Part shown: in pieces, positions 34,172-47,514 of the stretch
How positions within the stretch are numbered: position 1 is the first letter of the stretch
Layout: every line of letters begins with the position of its first letter
Origin: Oscarella lobularis
Taxonomy: Eukaryota > Porifera > Homoscleromorpha > Homosclerophorida > Oscarellidae
Direction: 5' to 3'
NCBI RefSeq assembly: GCF_947507565.1
Contig: NC_089190.1
Coordinates: 1,240,001-1,304,000, forward strand
DNA length: 64,000 nucleotides
Position numbers and translations under genes: made by a program
Notes under the pieces: model-generated
What the model was told of the DNA's origin: nothing
Databases searched by the model: none
The model's input: the letters and a program-made list of their open reading frames with translations, nothing else

Positions 34172-34215
34172 GCGCATGCGCTTTACAAAAGTAAGGGTTT
34201 TCCTATGTGACGTCA
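34172..34215. promoter_or_regulatory. NRF-1-like palindrome and CRE upstream of NUP188
   Basis: GCGCATGCGC at 34172-34181 is the NRF-1 core palindrome, and TGACGTCA at 34208-34215 is a full CREB/ATF site. They lie 175-220 bp upstream of the NUP188 ATG, a typical promoter position. Confidence 0.5.
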
Positions 34216-34230
34216 CAATACCGAGCGTGA

Positions 34231-34264
34231 CGAACAGACAGACAGACAGACATACAGACAGACA
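34231..34264 (+). repeat. GACA tetranucleotide microsatellite
   Basis: About eight CAGA/GACA units with one CATA interruption, just upstream of NUP188. Confidence 0.9.
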
Positions 34265-34389
34265 CTTCCCGTCCTAAGATCACGTTTGAGAGAGCCTCCC
34301 TCGCCGTTATACGGGCTCGCAAACTGCGTTTGCCACCCCGTACAACTGCGGTGGTCGGCTCAATTATTCGTGATACGGGGACTTCCCAA

Positions 34390-37300
34390 ATGGCAGAAGG
34401 GTACCCATAAACGTTTTGCTTTGAACAACCGTTTGCTTACGTGTGACTGCTTTCCAGCTCATTTCGAAGTCTTTTTAGCATTCTCACCGGCAGATCGGCC
34501 TTGCGAGAGCCAGTAAAAATGACAAGAACGCGTGTCGGTCTCGGAAACGAGGTGTTCGCCTGTCTCTAGGCTCAAATCGCCGACGAATTGACTCGAAACG
34601 CGGAGAAATTTAGCAAGGGCAATGCGGCATACGCAAAACCAAGGTAAAAGAGAACGAAAAACGGCGCTCGAACTAACGGCCTAAAAAGCGAATCGTCGGA
34701 GAAAAATTTAAAGTCGACGAAATCGATCAGGCCACCAACGCTAAAATTCGTGTCAAAACTAAGTCGTTTTTTGGTAATTTGAAATAACACTGGTACAGTA
34801 GTATTTGTGATAATTTTATTAAAATCTAGGGGCTCGATCAAATGCAGACTCTAGATCTCGTTCGAAATTTTCTCATGGACGAGTATAGGGGATCCAGTAG
34901 TCAACTCCAAGTGAGAGACGTCGACGGACAATTCCTCCGAGCGTTTCGACTATATCCTTCTCTAATAAGACGATTTTCAAGAACGAGCGAGATTCCCATG
35001 CTCTGATGATGAGCGTGCTGAGATACTATTTCGACGAAAGACTTACCGTCTATCGGTGTCTGAAGCATCTGTTTGAATACTGGCAGGACAGCAGGCATCC
35101 TTGTCGGGTAAGACCAGCGTCTGAGATTCGATCGAATCTGGGAAGGGGCTCCCTGCATTATTAGGAAACGTATACGGAGTTCGTTGACAAGCATTTGATA
35201 GCTGGAAGAAAACTGATTGGTGCTGTGAGTTGTATGACGTTGTTGTGTGGAACGGCTTTTAACTGAATTGATTTTACAGTTGATACAGCACTACAAAGAA
35301 TTGTGCGATACGAATGCACCGACGTCTGAAACGAATGGCGAACTGATGGCAAGAACGCGGCTTTTTTGTACCTCTTTCTCAGAAACCGAGAGTCTTTTGT
35401 ATGCAGACTCCTAGGGTGTCAGCTCGGTGGGCTGTTCAGTATATCAGAGAACAGGTAAGGAAGTCTTTACTGCACCCTAGGCATTTGTAGCGATGCTTTG
35501 TTCAGATTGAACTTCTCGACGTTGTCGTTCTTCACTATCGAGACTTTCAGATGGATGCCACTCAGTTGGTCGAAATTGCCCAACTGTTTCAGGTGATCTC
35601 TCGAATTTTGTCTCTTGGACTTGGACTTAATTAATAGAAAAAATGTCTCTTTTAGGTTCACGGTTTTGGGACGAGACAAGTGAACAAACACCTGCTCGAT
35701 GCCAATGCCGATAATTTGATTTATCAAATCGGGTGCGTCCTTTTTGATTGAAAGGATTTATACACTTGTACGTATTATGATCGTCGTTGCAGGTTTCTTC
35801 AGACCGTCATATTGATTGAGGGCATTGACTTGGACTGGATGCTCAATAACGCACAACCAGAAACGTAAGAACCTCCCCCCATTGAGCGGTGCATAAATCT
35901 TCCGTGGTTAACTTCGTCGATTTCCCAGTGCTGCTGGTCATCACCTCGTGCAGGCAGTAGCGCAGAAGACCGTGAGTCGCCACCGCCGCTCGAACAGAAG
36001 AAACGTTTCCAAAATCGTTTCCTTTTATATTAGGCTTTCGATGAGATGCTCGCAAATTGGAACGACTCGCCTTTTCACTCTCCCGTCTTTCTTGCTTGGG
36101 CGACGTTCTGTTCTCTCGCCGACGATGCAGAGGTAAGACAACGGATTTCTAATAAGGACTCGAAAGTTATTGGAGCGTGCAGACGGCAGTGAAAATCGGC
36201 TCTCGAGCCCTACAGACGAACGTATTCAAAGTTCTTTGCACCATCGTCAAGGCTGATTGTTTTTCGAATAATTCGGTAAAAAAAACGAGTTGTCTGCTGG
36301 CTGCAAAGTGTGACTTAGTATGGAAATCCTCCCAGGTCGTCGACGTTGCGGTGAAGACGACCGTGCACGTCCTATTGGCCGCCGTTCTAATGGTTTTCGA
36401 CGAGAGCGCTTTGGGGAATTCTCTCGGTGACGTCGTCGCGGTTCTTTGCGAGACGATGGCAGTGAGACGTTCTTCTAATGAATTTTGGACGCAGGTAAAT
36501 AAATAAATAAATAAATAATGGGCGATAGTGCTGATGAAAATTTTGTCTTTGTGTAGAGGGGCTTTGGGTCGTTGCTCACTTCAGTTCAATCGCGGTATGA
36601 AAAGCATGCATTTCTGTTTTTGGTGTTAAACTAAATCTTTCGTGCTTTTCGAACGGGCAGATTTCCGTACTCCTATTTTCTCGTCGATTTGCTTACTGCC
36701 CTGTCTGGTCACGCCGACGCTCCTGCAATGGTATTCGTCTTTTTTAGCCTATTAGAGTTTCCCCGTCTAGCTTTAGCCTATAAGGTTCTGGAATATCTCA
36801 AAAATGTGAACTATTTCACCGAACCTTTCAGCGACGCTTTGACCGATTTCGAAGAGTCGGAGAAGGAAGCCGAAGTGCGATTGTGCACAGAACGAGAAGC
36901 CTATAAAACGGGTGAGCTCTCGCAGAAGACGATGTACATACATATGCATACGTTGACATTTTGCTTACAGTAAGCGACTCGCCTCCAAGTCTCGTTATTC
37001 CAGCTGGGACTCTAGGTCGACTCTTTTCTGACCGGAGTAACGATTATCGGCGATTTCGTCACGAATGCGCGTGATTCGGATTTTTTATTGCAGGAAATCG
37101 TCTCGTCAGATGGGACTTCCGCTATTCCGCTTGGCACTTCTTCATTCTGGAATTCGATTTTCTTCTCCACTCTGTCAATCTTGGAACAGGTACGCTGCAC
37201 CATCGTTTCTAATGTATTTTTTTCCAGTCCTTTTTTATTAAGACATCGATTCTCTTCCTCTCGTGATTCGAGTGACGTCCGTCGTTCGTTTAGTGAAGCA

Positions 37301-40300
37301 AATGCTCGTTCTCGATCCCGCTCTGTCTACCTCGCTATATCCCCTGCTAGAGAGAACGTTTCAAGTCATTCAAAAGTTCGCTTACTTTTCGTCGTTTTTT
37401 TTCATCAAAGAAAAATTATCTTTCTAGATTTGGGTCTTCGCCCAATCCGCCTCAAGACCTAATCAAATCGTGCATCGACTGCGTAACGGTCATTTGTCAA
37501 AACAATGCCGAACTAGTAAATCGTTTCCTTCATATCTCTCTCCTCTCATACTTGTTTTTCACCACTAGGCCTGGACCGGTCTGCAGCAAACTGGATTCCT
37601 GCCGCACACGTTGGGGACAACCAAAGGAACCGGGTAGAGTTTCTCCAATCAGAGACAGAAAATATTCGCTCAATGAGATCTATCCTAGTTTCAACATTTC
37701 GCCGGGAAATTTTGGCCACGTGCTGAGAGTCAAAGAACGACCGACAGGATCCTTTCGAGTTACCGTAGCAACGCTGGAGATGATCGGAGCGATGATTCGC
37801 CACGCCGACGAGCTCGGCGGCGACTTGGCGGCTTCGATCGTCTTCGTCGTTCACGAAATATTCGCCACGTTTCACAAGTGGAGATACGTCGACGGCACAG
37901 AGCGAAAAAGAATCGGTAGATATATATACTTTTCATCATTGACGTATTTTTATTGATTTTTTCTTTAGGCGAGGGAGCTCTCAAGATATTCGAATGTTCT
38001 TTGAATTGCGATCAGTTGCGCGCTCTCGTGACGCAGGCGCTGCTCTACAGCGAAGCCGGTCAGGCGTTATTGAACATGTTGTCGATTGGCGTCGATGCCG
38101 TCGACGGGTTCGCCGCGGTGAGCTTTTTGAAAGGAGCTCTTCAGGTTGTCATACAACTTCTCAACTCGACGGGAGAGGTAGAATATCGAATAGATAACTC
38201 GCGGCTTCAATTATTGCTATTAAGGATTTATCCGTCATCGAAGAAGCGTTGGCTAATCAGATGGTCGAGAGGCCGACGACTGCTGGACTTCCTCAAGTGA
38301 TTGGGGGTCAGTGGGGGGATAATGATATGTGACGCACGTGTGTGTGGGTTCCAAGTCCTAGTTCTAGATAAAGTTCACATTGTTTCTATCATTGCTTCCT
38401 ACATTCATCATCGTCACGATCCCGAGTTGCCCGTGTTGAGCACGCGCCTTCTCGGCAGACTTTGCAAAGTAATCAATAATTAATTAATTAATTAATTATG
38501 TGCCAGTTTTCACCGGTTAGTTTTTTAGGCTTCTCCCATGTCGCTTTACGGCTGCCTGGGACCCAACAACACGGCCGACTCTATTCGAGATGCCTACGCG
38601 TTGAGACTCGCCGCTCGCACAGAGGTACAGATGTAGCTGTTTGACTCGAACGATTTTTAGACACAATTTATAGGATATCAAGTTGAAGGTGGCGATTTTA
38701 AAAATGCTGGCAGTGTCCGTGGAAACGCAGCCCGGTCTCACGGAGCTTTTATTGGATTTGAAGTCGAAAGACAAAAACGGGCGACAGGAAGTAAATAGTA
38801 TTTATATCCTACTCTATATAATCAATTGGATCGTGTTTAGTTTGAAATCGGACGCAACAGTTGCCTTGCACCGACTTTAGCTATACTCAGTAGCCGAAAC
38901 AGAGGGGTACTCTAAAAGTATTTACCGCACTACGGTAATTCTTAGGAACCTTTGTAGCTTGTTCCTCTTGAGCTCTTATCCGCTGCTCTAAAATTTTTGG
39001 CATCGCTGTGGAAGAATCGCAAAGACGCTGCGCTGAGTACCATTAGAAACAAGTCAGGGAGAAAAAAAGAGTGGTTCCTAATCGCTTGTCATATTTCGTA
39101 CTTTCTCCTCCTAGAGACGGCATTTGGGCTGACATAATGGGTCCTCTAATGACAGGTCTTCCAGTCGAGACGTCGACGGTTGGACAACAGTGCATTTCCG
39201 TCGACGTAAATGTCACATGATATTTGTTGGGTAGATTACCGATAGCCACTGCCAAGTGGCGGCTCACGCTATGCGCGTTGTCGCCTTGGAATGTTTCTAC
39301 GTGGCCAAGTTCGTTGACCTGCGTATATAAAAAGGGGAGCGTTTTTCCATATAGCTTTCTTAGAGGGGAGATGGACGAGGCTTTGAAAAAGCTTCTCCGA
39401 GACTTTGGCTCCGAAGGAAAATTGGAAATGTGGATTAGCGTGGGTTTGATGAGCACTTTTGAATGCGAGATGGTCTACGTCTGTTGATATCGTATAGGCT
39501 CAAACGAAAAAGACAGCCGATGCAGGAATTTCTGATCGAATCAAACTGAAATTGCTGAAAGTGACGAGAACGTTACTGCTCGTCGCATCCAACGTTGACG
39601 TAACGGAATACCTTTTCACCGTGGATCTAGGTGCCTGATATATTTTTTTTCAGCTCGACGTATTTCGTCTGTCAAATGAGGCCAATAGAAAATCCATTCT
39701 GAGCAGTCTCCTAGAAGCCGTTGACTACCACGTCGGTGTCTTCCTTTTTTTTAATTGTTAATTGATTCTATTGGCGTTTAGGTGAATTCTTCGCTATCAA
39801 GATACACACTGGCAGCTGCGCCCGAGCTTTCGACACTCTACACTGTGCTCTTCGGCTGCTGGCCAGAGTAAGAGTTTTCTTTGACGTTAACGTTTTTATG
39901 CACTTGGTCCTCCCCGCCCCCATCTTAGCATATTTCACTGGGCACCGGCGCCCGGTGCCAAGTGAAATATGCTAAGATCCAAACTAATATAGAACTACGT
40001 TCGTGAACTTCGAACGCGCAGTTCGTAGAAAATCGGTACTTTTATTGGAAGTTTCGAGATTTCTCGAAGCTAGTCGTTCCAACATCGATCTCCGTAGTAT
40101 TCGAGGGACTAAGCGTGCCTAGAAAAGCCATTAGAGCGGCCGATCTCGTACTAGCAGCGAACTACATTTTGTCCGTGGGAGACAAAGAATGGCGATATTT
40201 TTGTCCTTTTTCGCGTGATTCAGTCGTTTCTTCCACTAGTTGAAGTTAAAATGCAATTCTAAAGCGTTTTGATCGCGTCGATTCGACGGATCGTTCGCTT

Positions 40301-43300
40301 TTGGTGAGAAAATCGCAATGCGATTGGAAAATCTCGCTATTTTGGTGCTTTCGACTCGATTCGACCGTTTCTCTTTCTATTCTAGTAGATTGTTGGGTTA
40401 TAGAACTTTTTTGATTATGGGATCGACCAATCTTTAGTTTTGGCCGAGAAAATCGCAAAAAAACTAACCGCCATCCTCCCCGCCGCCGCCCCCGCCCACC
40501 ACACCCATCTTAGCATATTTCACTGGGCACCGGCGCGCTGCGCCGGCGCCAAGTGAAATATGCTAAGATCCTAACTAATATAGAACTACGTTCGTGAAGT
40601 TCGAACGGGTAGTTCGAAATCGATGCTTTTGCTCGACATTTTCGAGATTTCTCGAAGCTCGTCGCTCCAGCATCGATCTCCGTAGAATTCGAGGGGCTAG
40701 CGTGTCTAGAAAAGCCATTAGAGCGGCGATCTCGTACTAGCGCAGGGTTCTGCCCACATGGGTCGGCATGGGTCTGCCCGACCCTCACTCCCCTATCGCC
40801 GACCCATACTACTAAAACGTTATGAAAGCCCGTAACTTGCAATAATTACAGCTGGATAAATCGTCCAAAACAAAGTTTAGAGAAGAACAGGAGCGAGACT
40901 TTCGTAGTTGTAGTTGAATACCTTGACTAGATACCGCATTTGTAGTGTTAACAGTCTCAACTCAATGTCTCCCGTTCGTTGCGCGCGAGCGGCGCTTGCG
41001 GTTCAGGCGCAAGGAACGCCATTCGCGCATAAAAAGTACTTGTGAGAAGAACGACATTTTTGTGCGTGGGAGAGCAAGAATGGCGATATATTTTGGTCTT
41101 TTTCACGCGATTCAGTCGTTTCTTCTGCTATTTCAAACTAAAATGCAATTCTAAAGCGTTTCGATCGCGTTGATTCGACGGATCGTTCGTTTTAGGCGAG
41201 AAAACCGCGATGCGATAGGAAAACCGCGCTATTCTGATGCTTTCGACTCGATTTGGCCGTTTCTCTTTCTAGTCTAGTAGATTGTTGGGTTATAGAACTT
41301 TTTTGATTCATGGGATCGACCAATCTTTAGTTTTGGCCGAGAAAATCGCAAAAAAACTAACCGCCATCCTCCCCGCCGCCGCCCCCGCCCACCACACCCA
41401 TCTTAGCATATTTCACTGGGCACCGGCGCGCTGCGCCGGCGCCAAGTGAAATATGCTAAGATCCTAACTAATATAGAACTACGTTCGTGAACTTCGAACG
41501 GGTAGTTTGTAGAAAAATCGAAATCGATGCTTATGCTCGAAATTTTCGAGATTTTTTCGAAGCTCGTCGCTCCAGCATCGATCTCCGTAGAATTCGAGGG
41601 GCTAAGCGTGTCTAGAAAAGCCATTAGAGCGGCGATCTCGTACTAGCGGTGAACTAGATGTTAGAAGAACGACATTATGTGCGTGGGAGACCAAGAATGG
41701 CGATATTTTGGTCCTTTTTCACGCGATTCAGTCGTTTCTTCCACTAGTTGAAGTGAAATTGCAATTCTAAAGCGTTTCTATCGCGTCGATTTGACGGATC
41801 GTTCGTTTTACGCGAGAAAACCGCAATGCGATCGGAAAATCGCGCTATTTTTGTGCTTTCGACTCGATTCGACCGTTTCTCTTTCTGTTCTAGTAGATTG
41901 TTGGGTTATAGAACTTTTTTGATTCATGGGATCGACCAATCTTTAGTTTTGGCCGAGAAAATCGCAAAAAAAACTAACCGCCATCCTCCCCGCCGCCGCC
42001 CCCACCCACCACACCCATCTTAGCATATTTCACTGGGCACCGGCGCGCTGCGCGCCGGCGCCAAGTGAAATATGCTAAGATCCTAACTAATATAGAACTA
42101 CGTTCGTGAACTTCGAACGGGTAGTTCGTAGAAAATCGAAATCGATGCTTTTGCTCGAAATTTTCGAGATTTTTCGAAGCTCGTCGCTCCAGCATCGATC
42201 TCCGTAGAATTCGAGGGGCTAAGCGTGTCTAGAAAAGCCATGAGAGCGGCGATCTCGTACTAGCGGTGAACTAGGTGTGAGAAGAACGACATTTTGTGCG
42301 TGGGAGACTAAGAATCGCGATATTTTGGTTCTTTTTCGCGCAATTTAGTCGTTTCTTCTACTATTTAAAACGAAAATGCAATTCTAAAGCGTTTCGATCG
42401 CGTCGATTCGACGGATCGTTCGTTTTGGGCGAGAAAACCGCGATGCGATCGGAAAATCGCGCTATTTTTGTGCTTTCGACTCGATTCGACCGTTTCTCTT
42501 TCTATTCTAGTAGATATTTGGGTTATAGAACTTTTTTGATTCATGGGTCCCATGAATCAAAAAAGTTCTATAACCCAACAATCTAGGGATCGACCAATCT
42601 TTAGTTTTGGCCGAGAAAATCGCGAAAAAAACTAACCGCCATCCTCCCCGCCACCGCCACCGCCCACCACACCCATCTTAGCATATTTCACTTTGGTTTA
42701 GTGCTGTGCAGCCGCGTCTGTCTCTCCTGGAGAAAATCACTTCCATTCTCCGGGAAGCGAAGTCGAAGAGCACGGAGCTCTCAACCGCAATCGAAACGCC
42801 TCTGTATTCTTCCACAATCGTCATTCTTCAACGAAGTAAATCGCAATCGGGTACAAAATTGGTGTCAATGTATAGAATTCATGCGATAATCTTTGCAAAG
42901 GACCCAACGAAATTCACGACCTCGATCACGTCGTTGAAATAATACGTTTGGCGTCGCTGTCTCTTCAGCAGCCGACTCTCGCCGGAGATTCATCTTCCAA
43001 AAAGGTTTACATACTCCCATTTCACTTACGTGACGGTACGTTTCTCTTTTCCAGTCTACCATAGTACAACTTCTTGTCATGTGCGAAGCAGTTCAAGTCA
43101 TGCCCGATCCATCCCGATGGCTTTTCACCTTGGAATCCAACGCCACTTTCTTGCATCTCGTTCAAGCCTTGGACTTCAACCTAAAAGTCTAGCCTATATA
43201 GTATACTCCTTCGCAGCTTCTCATTAGCTCTGTCTTCTAGACCGGCAAAGACGTTGCGTTAGTAGACGCAGTGATGCACTTCTTCGTAGTCCTCGCTCTC

Positions 43301-45126
43301 CGTCTCGAGGTAGGTAATGAAATGTGTGGTAATATGCCATACGATACGCGTTATATGTTAGCCTGCTCGCCAACTTGCACTCCTTGGCGTTCATCGTTCA
43401 TTGTGCCTCTATCTGAACTGGCAAGACGAGCCCGATGCAGCAGTCGCTAATGGCTCGCTCGAGGTTTTTTAATTTTATTGAGTATTTATTAGATGTTAGT
43501 TTCTTTTGACTGTTTTTTTAGACGTCTGCTTTAGATAGTGGCGTTCAGAAGCCCACGTGGACGCGAATCTGGTGTTTGTCTGTCGCATTTATATCGTCTC
43601 TTCTGAAAACTCTTCGTCACGAGTTTGTGGACGAGGCATTGGATTTCGTCGGTGCGCATCACGAAAAATTGGCCAAGGTTGGGGGAAGCAGGTTGCGATT
43701 TTCTAGAGAAAAAGGTCATCTATTCTTTTTAGTCTCTCGATGCTGTGCGTGGAAATCTAAGTCGTGCTTGCCTGGAAGAGGCAGATCACATCGCAGCCCT
43801 ATTGGCTAATCTATCTCTCTTTCGTCGTCAATGGCAATTTAGTATACCTCGCGTCTTCACCGATCTCAACGTACGTGAATCATGATGTACCAATTCTGAC
43901 TACTTAATCAAATAATTGATTATTAGGAACGTATGGGCTTTCTCTGCCAGGCTTGCTGCGCCTTACTCAGCAGACCACAGTTTCTTTCTCATCTCGTAGA
44001 GGTATAGAACGTTCTACGCGGGACCTCTCTCGTACGCGTCCTTTCTTTCTCAGGTTGCCTCGGAACGACTCGCCGTGCCGTCGAAGTCGAGCCACGAAAG
44101 CGAGAGTCTACCGCGCACGAGAGAAGGCGCCGTGGCGAAACACGTGCGTTTTAGCGGCGACGTTCAAACGCAGTCGTCGTCGTCGTCTGGTCGAAAGAGG
44201 GTTCCGTCGACGTCGTCGTCTATTGAATTGTCGTCGTCTAGCCCACTCTTCCTCAAGATACAGAGAAAGTGAGTTTTCTTCGCAGCTATTGAATTCGTCG
44301 AGAGAGTTGTTTTTCCCTTTACTTTTAGACTTTTAAGCATTATGACTCACTGTCTGACGTTCGTGCGAAATTTGGAGCCGAATCTGTACAAATTGATGAA
44401 TGACACGGTAACAAAAATGAACCTAAGAGCATCTACATCTACGTAATAATGCGTATCGATGCATAGGCGTTTGATTTGGCTGACTATCCGCCTCTGTTGC
44501 TTCTTCGTTTCGATAGCCCAGCAATGGAGACAGTGACACCGCCTTCGTTCGGAACGTTAATCGCAGCTATAAACGCATGCCTCGGAATACTGCCAAAGGT
44601 ATACGATGTAATGAATCAGACAGCGTATGACCTCGAATTCTCTGAGCAGCCTTCGAGGATAGCAACTCCTACTCGGTCTCCTATTAGGACTGCTAGCCCA
44701 GCAGAGGAGGACAGGTATACAGGTCGTTGGCGCGGGTTTCATTAGCTCTTGCACGCTCTTTGGCTAGGTTTCTTGTTATGCTGGTCATTGAACATTCGCT
44801 GTGGATTCTCCTAACCGAAGCCGTCATGTGTCTGCGAAGTTCAGGAGTCGAATTTCGCGTGAAGCAACTTTTGAAACGTGAATTGGGCAGCGACTTGGTA
44901 ATACCACGAAGTACGATTTTCTGATGATTATTTAGCCATATTTGTCTAGGGCAATATTCTCAGCTACATGTTGAAGTTTTTTTCACGAAGAAGTGGACCG
45001 AGCACTCCGAGCAAGAAGTCGCCAGCTCAAGATAGAATCTTGACCAGCAGCGCGTTTTCCGACGAAGATTCCGAGCAGAGACTATTTCAGTTGACGGACT
45101 TGTTTATGAAACAAGTACTTAGATAG
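34390..45126 (+). CDS. NUP188: Nucleoporin NUP188 (inner ring of the nuclear pore)
   Basis: NUP188 is a large alpha-solenoid scaffold of the nuclear pore inner ring. A tiny first exon (ATG at 34390, MAEG) splices to an exon from about 34457 giving SFRSLFSILTGRSALREP, which parallels the human N-terminus. Later exons match along the length: MDEYRGSSSQ; RLTVYRCLKHLFEYWQDSRH; TFHKWRYVDGTERKRIG; LLYSEAGQALLNMLSIGVDA; YIHHRHDPELPVLSTRLLGR; ILKMLAVSVETQPGLTELLL; LRHEFVDEALDFVGAHHEKL; QWQFSIPRVFTDLNERMGFL; and PSFGTLIAAINACLGILPK. The stop is TAG at 45124-45126. Dozens of exons are separated by introns of about 50-80 bp. The intron from about 39868 to 42711 is about 2.84 kb and contains the same satellite as the ATAD3 intron. 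Exact limits of some internal exons (36500-39900, 43200-44000) were not fixed. Confidence 0.93.
40741..41040. other. Non-satellite insert within one satellite unit
   Basis: About 300 bp interrupts a unit after TCTCGTACTAGC and before GAGAAGAACGACATTTTTGT. It contains GGGTCGGCATGGGTCTGCCC and ends in CGCATAAAAAG. It is absent from every other unit, so it is either a later insertion or a fragment of another repeat. Confidence 0.6.
42517..42586. repeat. Inverted duplication inside the last satellite unit
   Basis: GGTTATAGAACTTTTTTGAT plus TCATGGG is followed at once by its inverse, CCCATGAATCAAAAAAGTTC continuing TATAACCCAACAATCTAG. This makes a nearly loopless palindrome found in no other unit. 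Confidence 0.9.
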
Positions 45127-46192
<1,066 letters not shown>

Positions 46193-47354
46193 GAAAAGGA
46201 GGCTTCCTCTTATTTTTCTCGGATCTTCGATGGAAAAACTTTGGGTTCATTGACTCCCCCGAATACTGTAGCATTTTTCATGCATCTATGTGATATTTTC
46301 TAAAATAGGCGCGCTGAAATGTCTCATTTTTTCGTACGGTAGGGATAATGGGTGTTCTGTGTGTGTATAAATCATTTACTCTCGTTTACCGAAGTTTAGC
46401 GTGCACCGCTAATTTGAATACGGGAAGCTCTTCCACGTGGCGTTTGCGCAATTTTTTCGGCGACCATCGACGCTTTCTGAAGCCGATTGTACTCGCTCTA
46501 CATGGCCCTTCGCGCCGGTAAGTGTCCGCCGCTCCTTCAAAAGCGGTTTTTCTACTCCCTTCGATTGCATTTCTCTTGAACGGACGAAGGACTCGATTCG
46601 TAGGGCATATCGCAACCGATTTGGACTCCTCGCGTCTTTGCTTCGCTTTCTTTGTGATTTCTTACCCACAATAACGCGCATTGACCGACTAAACTAGCTC
46701 TCGTCGCGTAGCGGGGTCCCCCGTTTCCTCAATTTTAATCGCACGTGGAGTCGTGCACGCGACCCCCTTTGGTATCGTTCGGCTTTGCCTGGACCGGATC
46801 TTTAAAGGTTCTTCATACCCTGTAGTGTTGTGGTGATTCGCACTCCGTTGCGGAACGCGATACATCGTAAATGACACCATTTCTATAGGCATCCGTTGCT
46901 CTTGTAGCTCGTGCACGGCTGGACGTCAGCAGCGACTATTCATGACTGGGAGACTTACCACTGAGAGAGATCTGGAGAGATCTGGATGCTAGTGGTCATT
47001 GGAGTGGGAAGGTGGAGTATCGCTGCTGATGCCATCATGATAGGCTTCGTTGAATGCCACAGTGCTTAGATGCTCTGCTCGATGATTGGACTGAAAGCCG
47101 ACCTCTGTTTGGTTTTCGTGAGTGTCCACCAAACGGCAGCTGTTTTAACGTCATGAACTACTGCATTGATGGAGAGCGTGTGGTAATTAACCTGTGTCTG
47201 ATCGGTTAGCATGAAGACGAAGATTGAATGAAGATGATGAAGACGAAGATGACTTATTTAGACTTATTTAGTTCAGTCTTGCGTAACTAGTTGTAGGCGC
47301 ACAACACAATTACGCGATGGGCTCTTGCTGCAGCATGCAGCGGGAGTCTCGCGT

Positions 47355-47418
47355 GGCTTAGTCTCTCGATCGCGCGCTATCTACGTAAAGGCTGGATAGC
47401 GCGCCTCGAGACTGAGCC
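47355..47418. repeat. Imperfect hairpin, arms of about 25 nt
   Basis: GGCTTAGTCTCTCGATCGCG with CGCTATC (left) pairs with GATAGCGCGCCTCGAGACTG with AGCC (right) around a 13-nt loop. It has a short mismatch region, similar in size to a microRNA precursor. Confidence 0.6.
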
Positions 47419-47514
47419 CTTTCCGCGGCGTCACTTACGCTCTAGCACGCTAGAGTTGCAAGTTTCTAGATAGGGCCATCAGGAGTAATTGTAGGGGAGG
47501 CTATGTGCAAATTT

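Larger units (their letters stand above)
31963..34389. other. Repeat-rich intergenic region between Mind bomb and NUP188
   Basis: No gene recognised in 2.4 kb. It contains a foldback element (32451-32645), a diverged ~149-bp tandem pair (32736-33040), a ~296-bp tandem duplication of A/T-rich GAATGAATAAATGA-like sequence (33405-34060), and a GACA microsatellite. Frames near 32943-33245 on both strands show no similarity I recognise. Confidence 0.6.
39900..42695. repeat. Satellite array inside a NUP188 intron (same family as in ATAD3)
   Basis: Units share all blocks of the ATAD3-intron satellite and lie in the same orientation relative to transcription. Palindromes occur at 39923-39977 (shortened core), 40508-40568, 41401-41461 and 42018-42080, and a half palindrome begins at 42676 right before the acceptor. 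Unit spacing is about 585, 893, 617 and 658 bp. The long interval contains extra sequence at about 40741-41040, and the last contains an inverted duplication. Confidence 0.95.
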
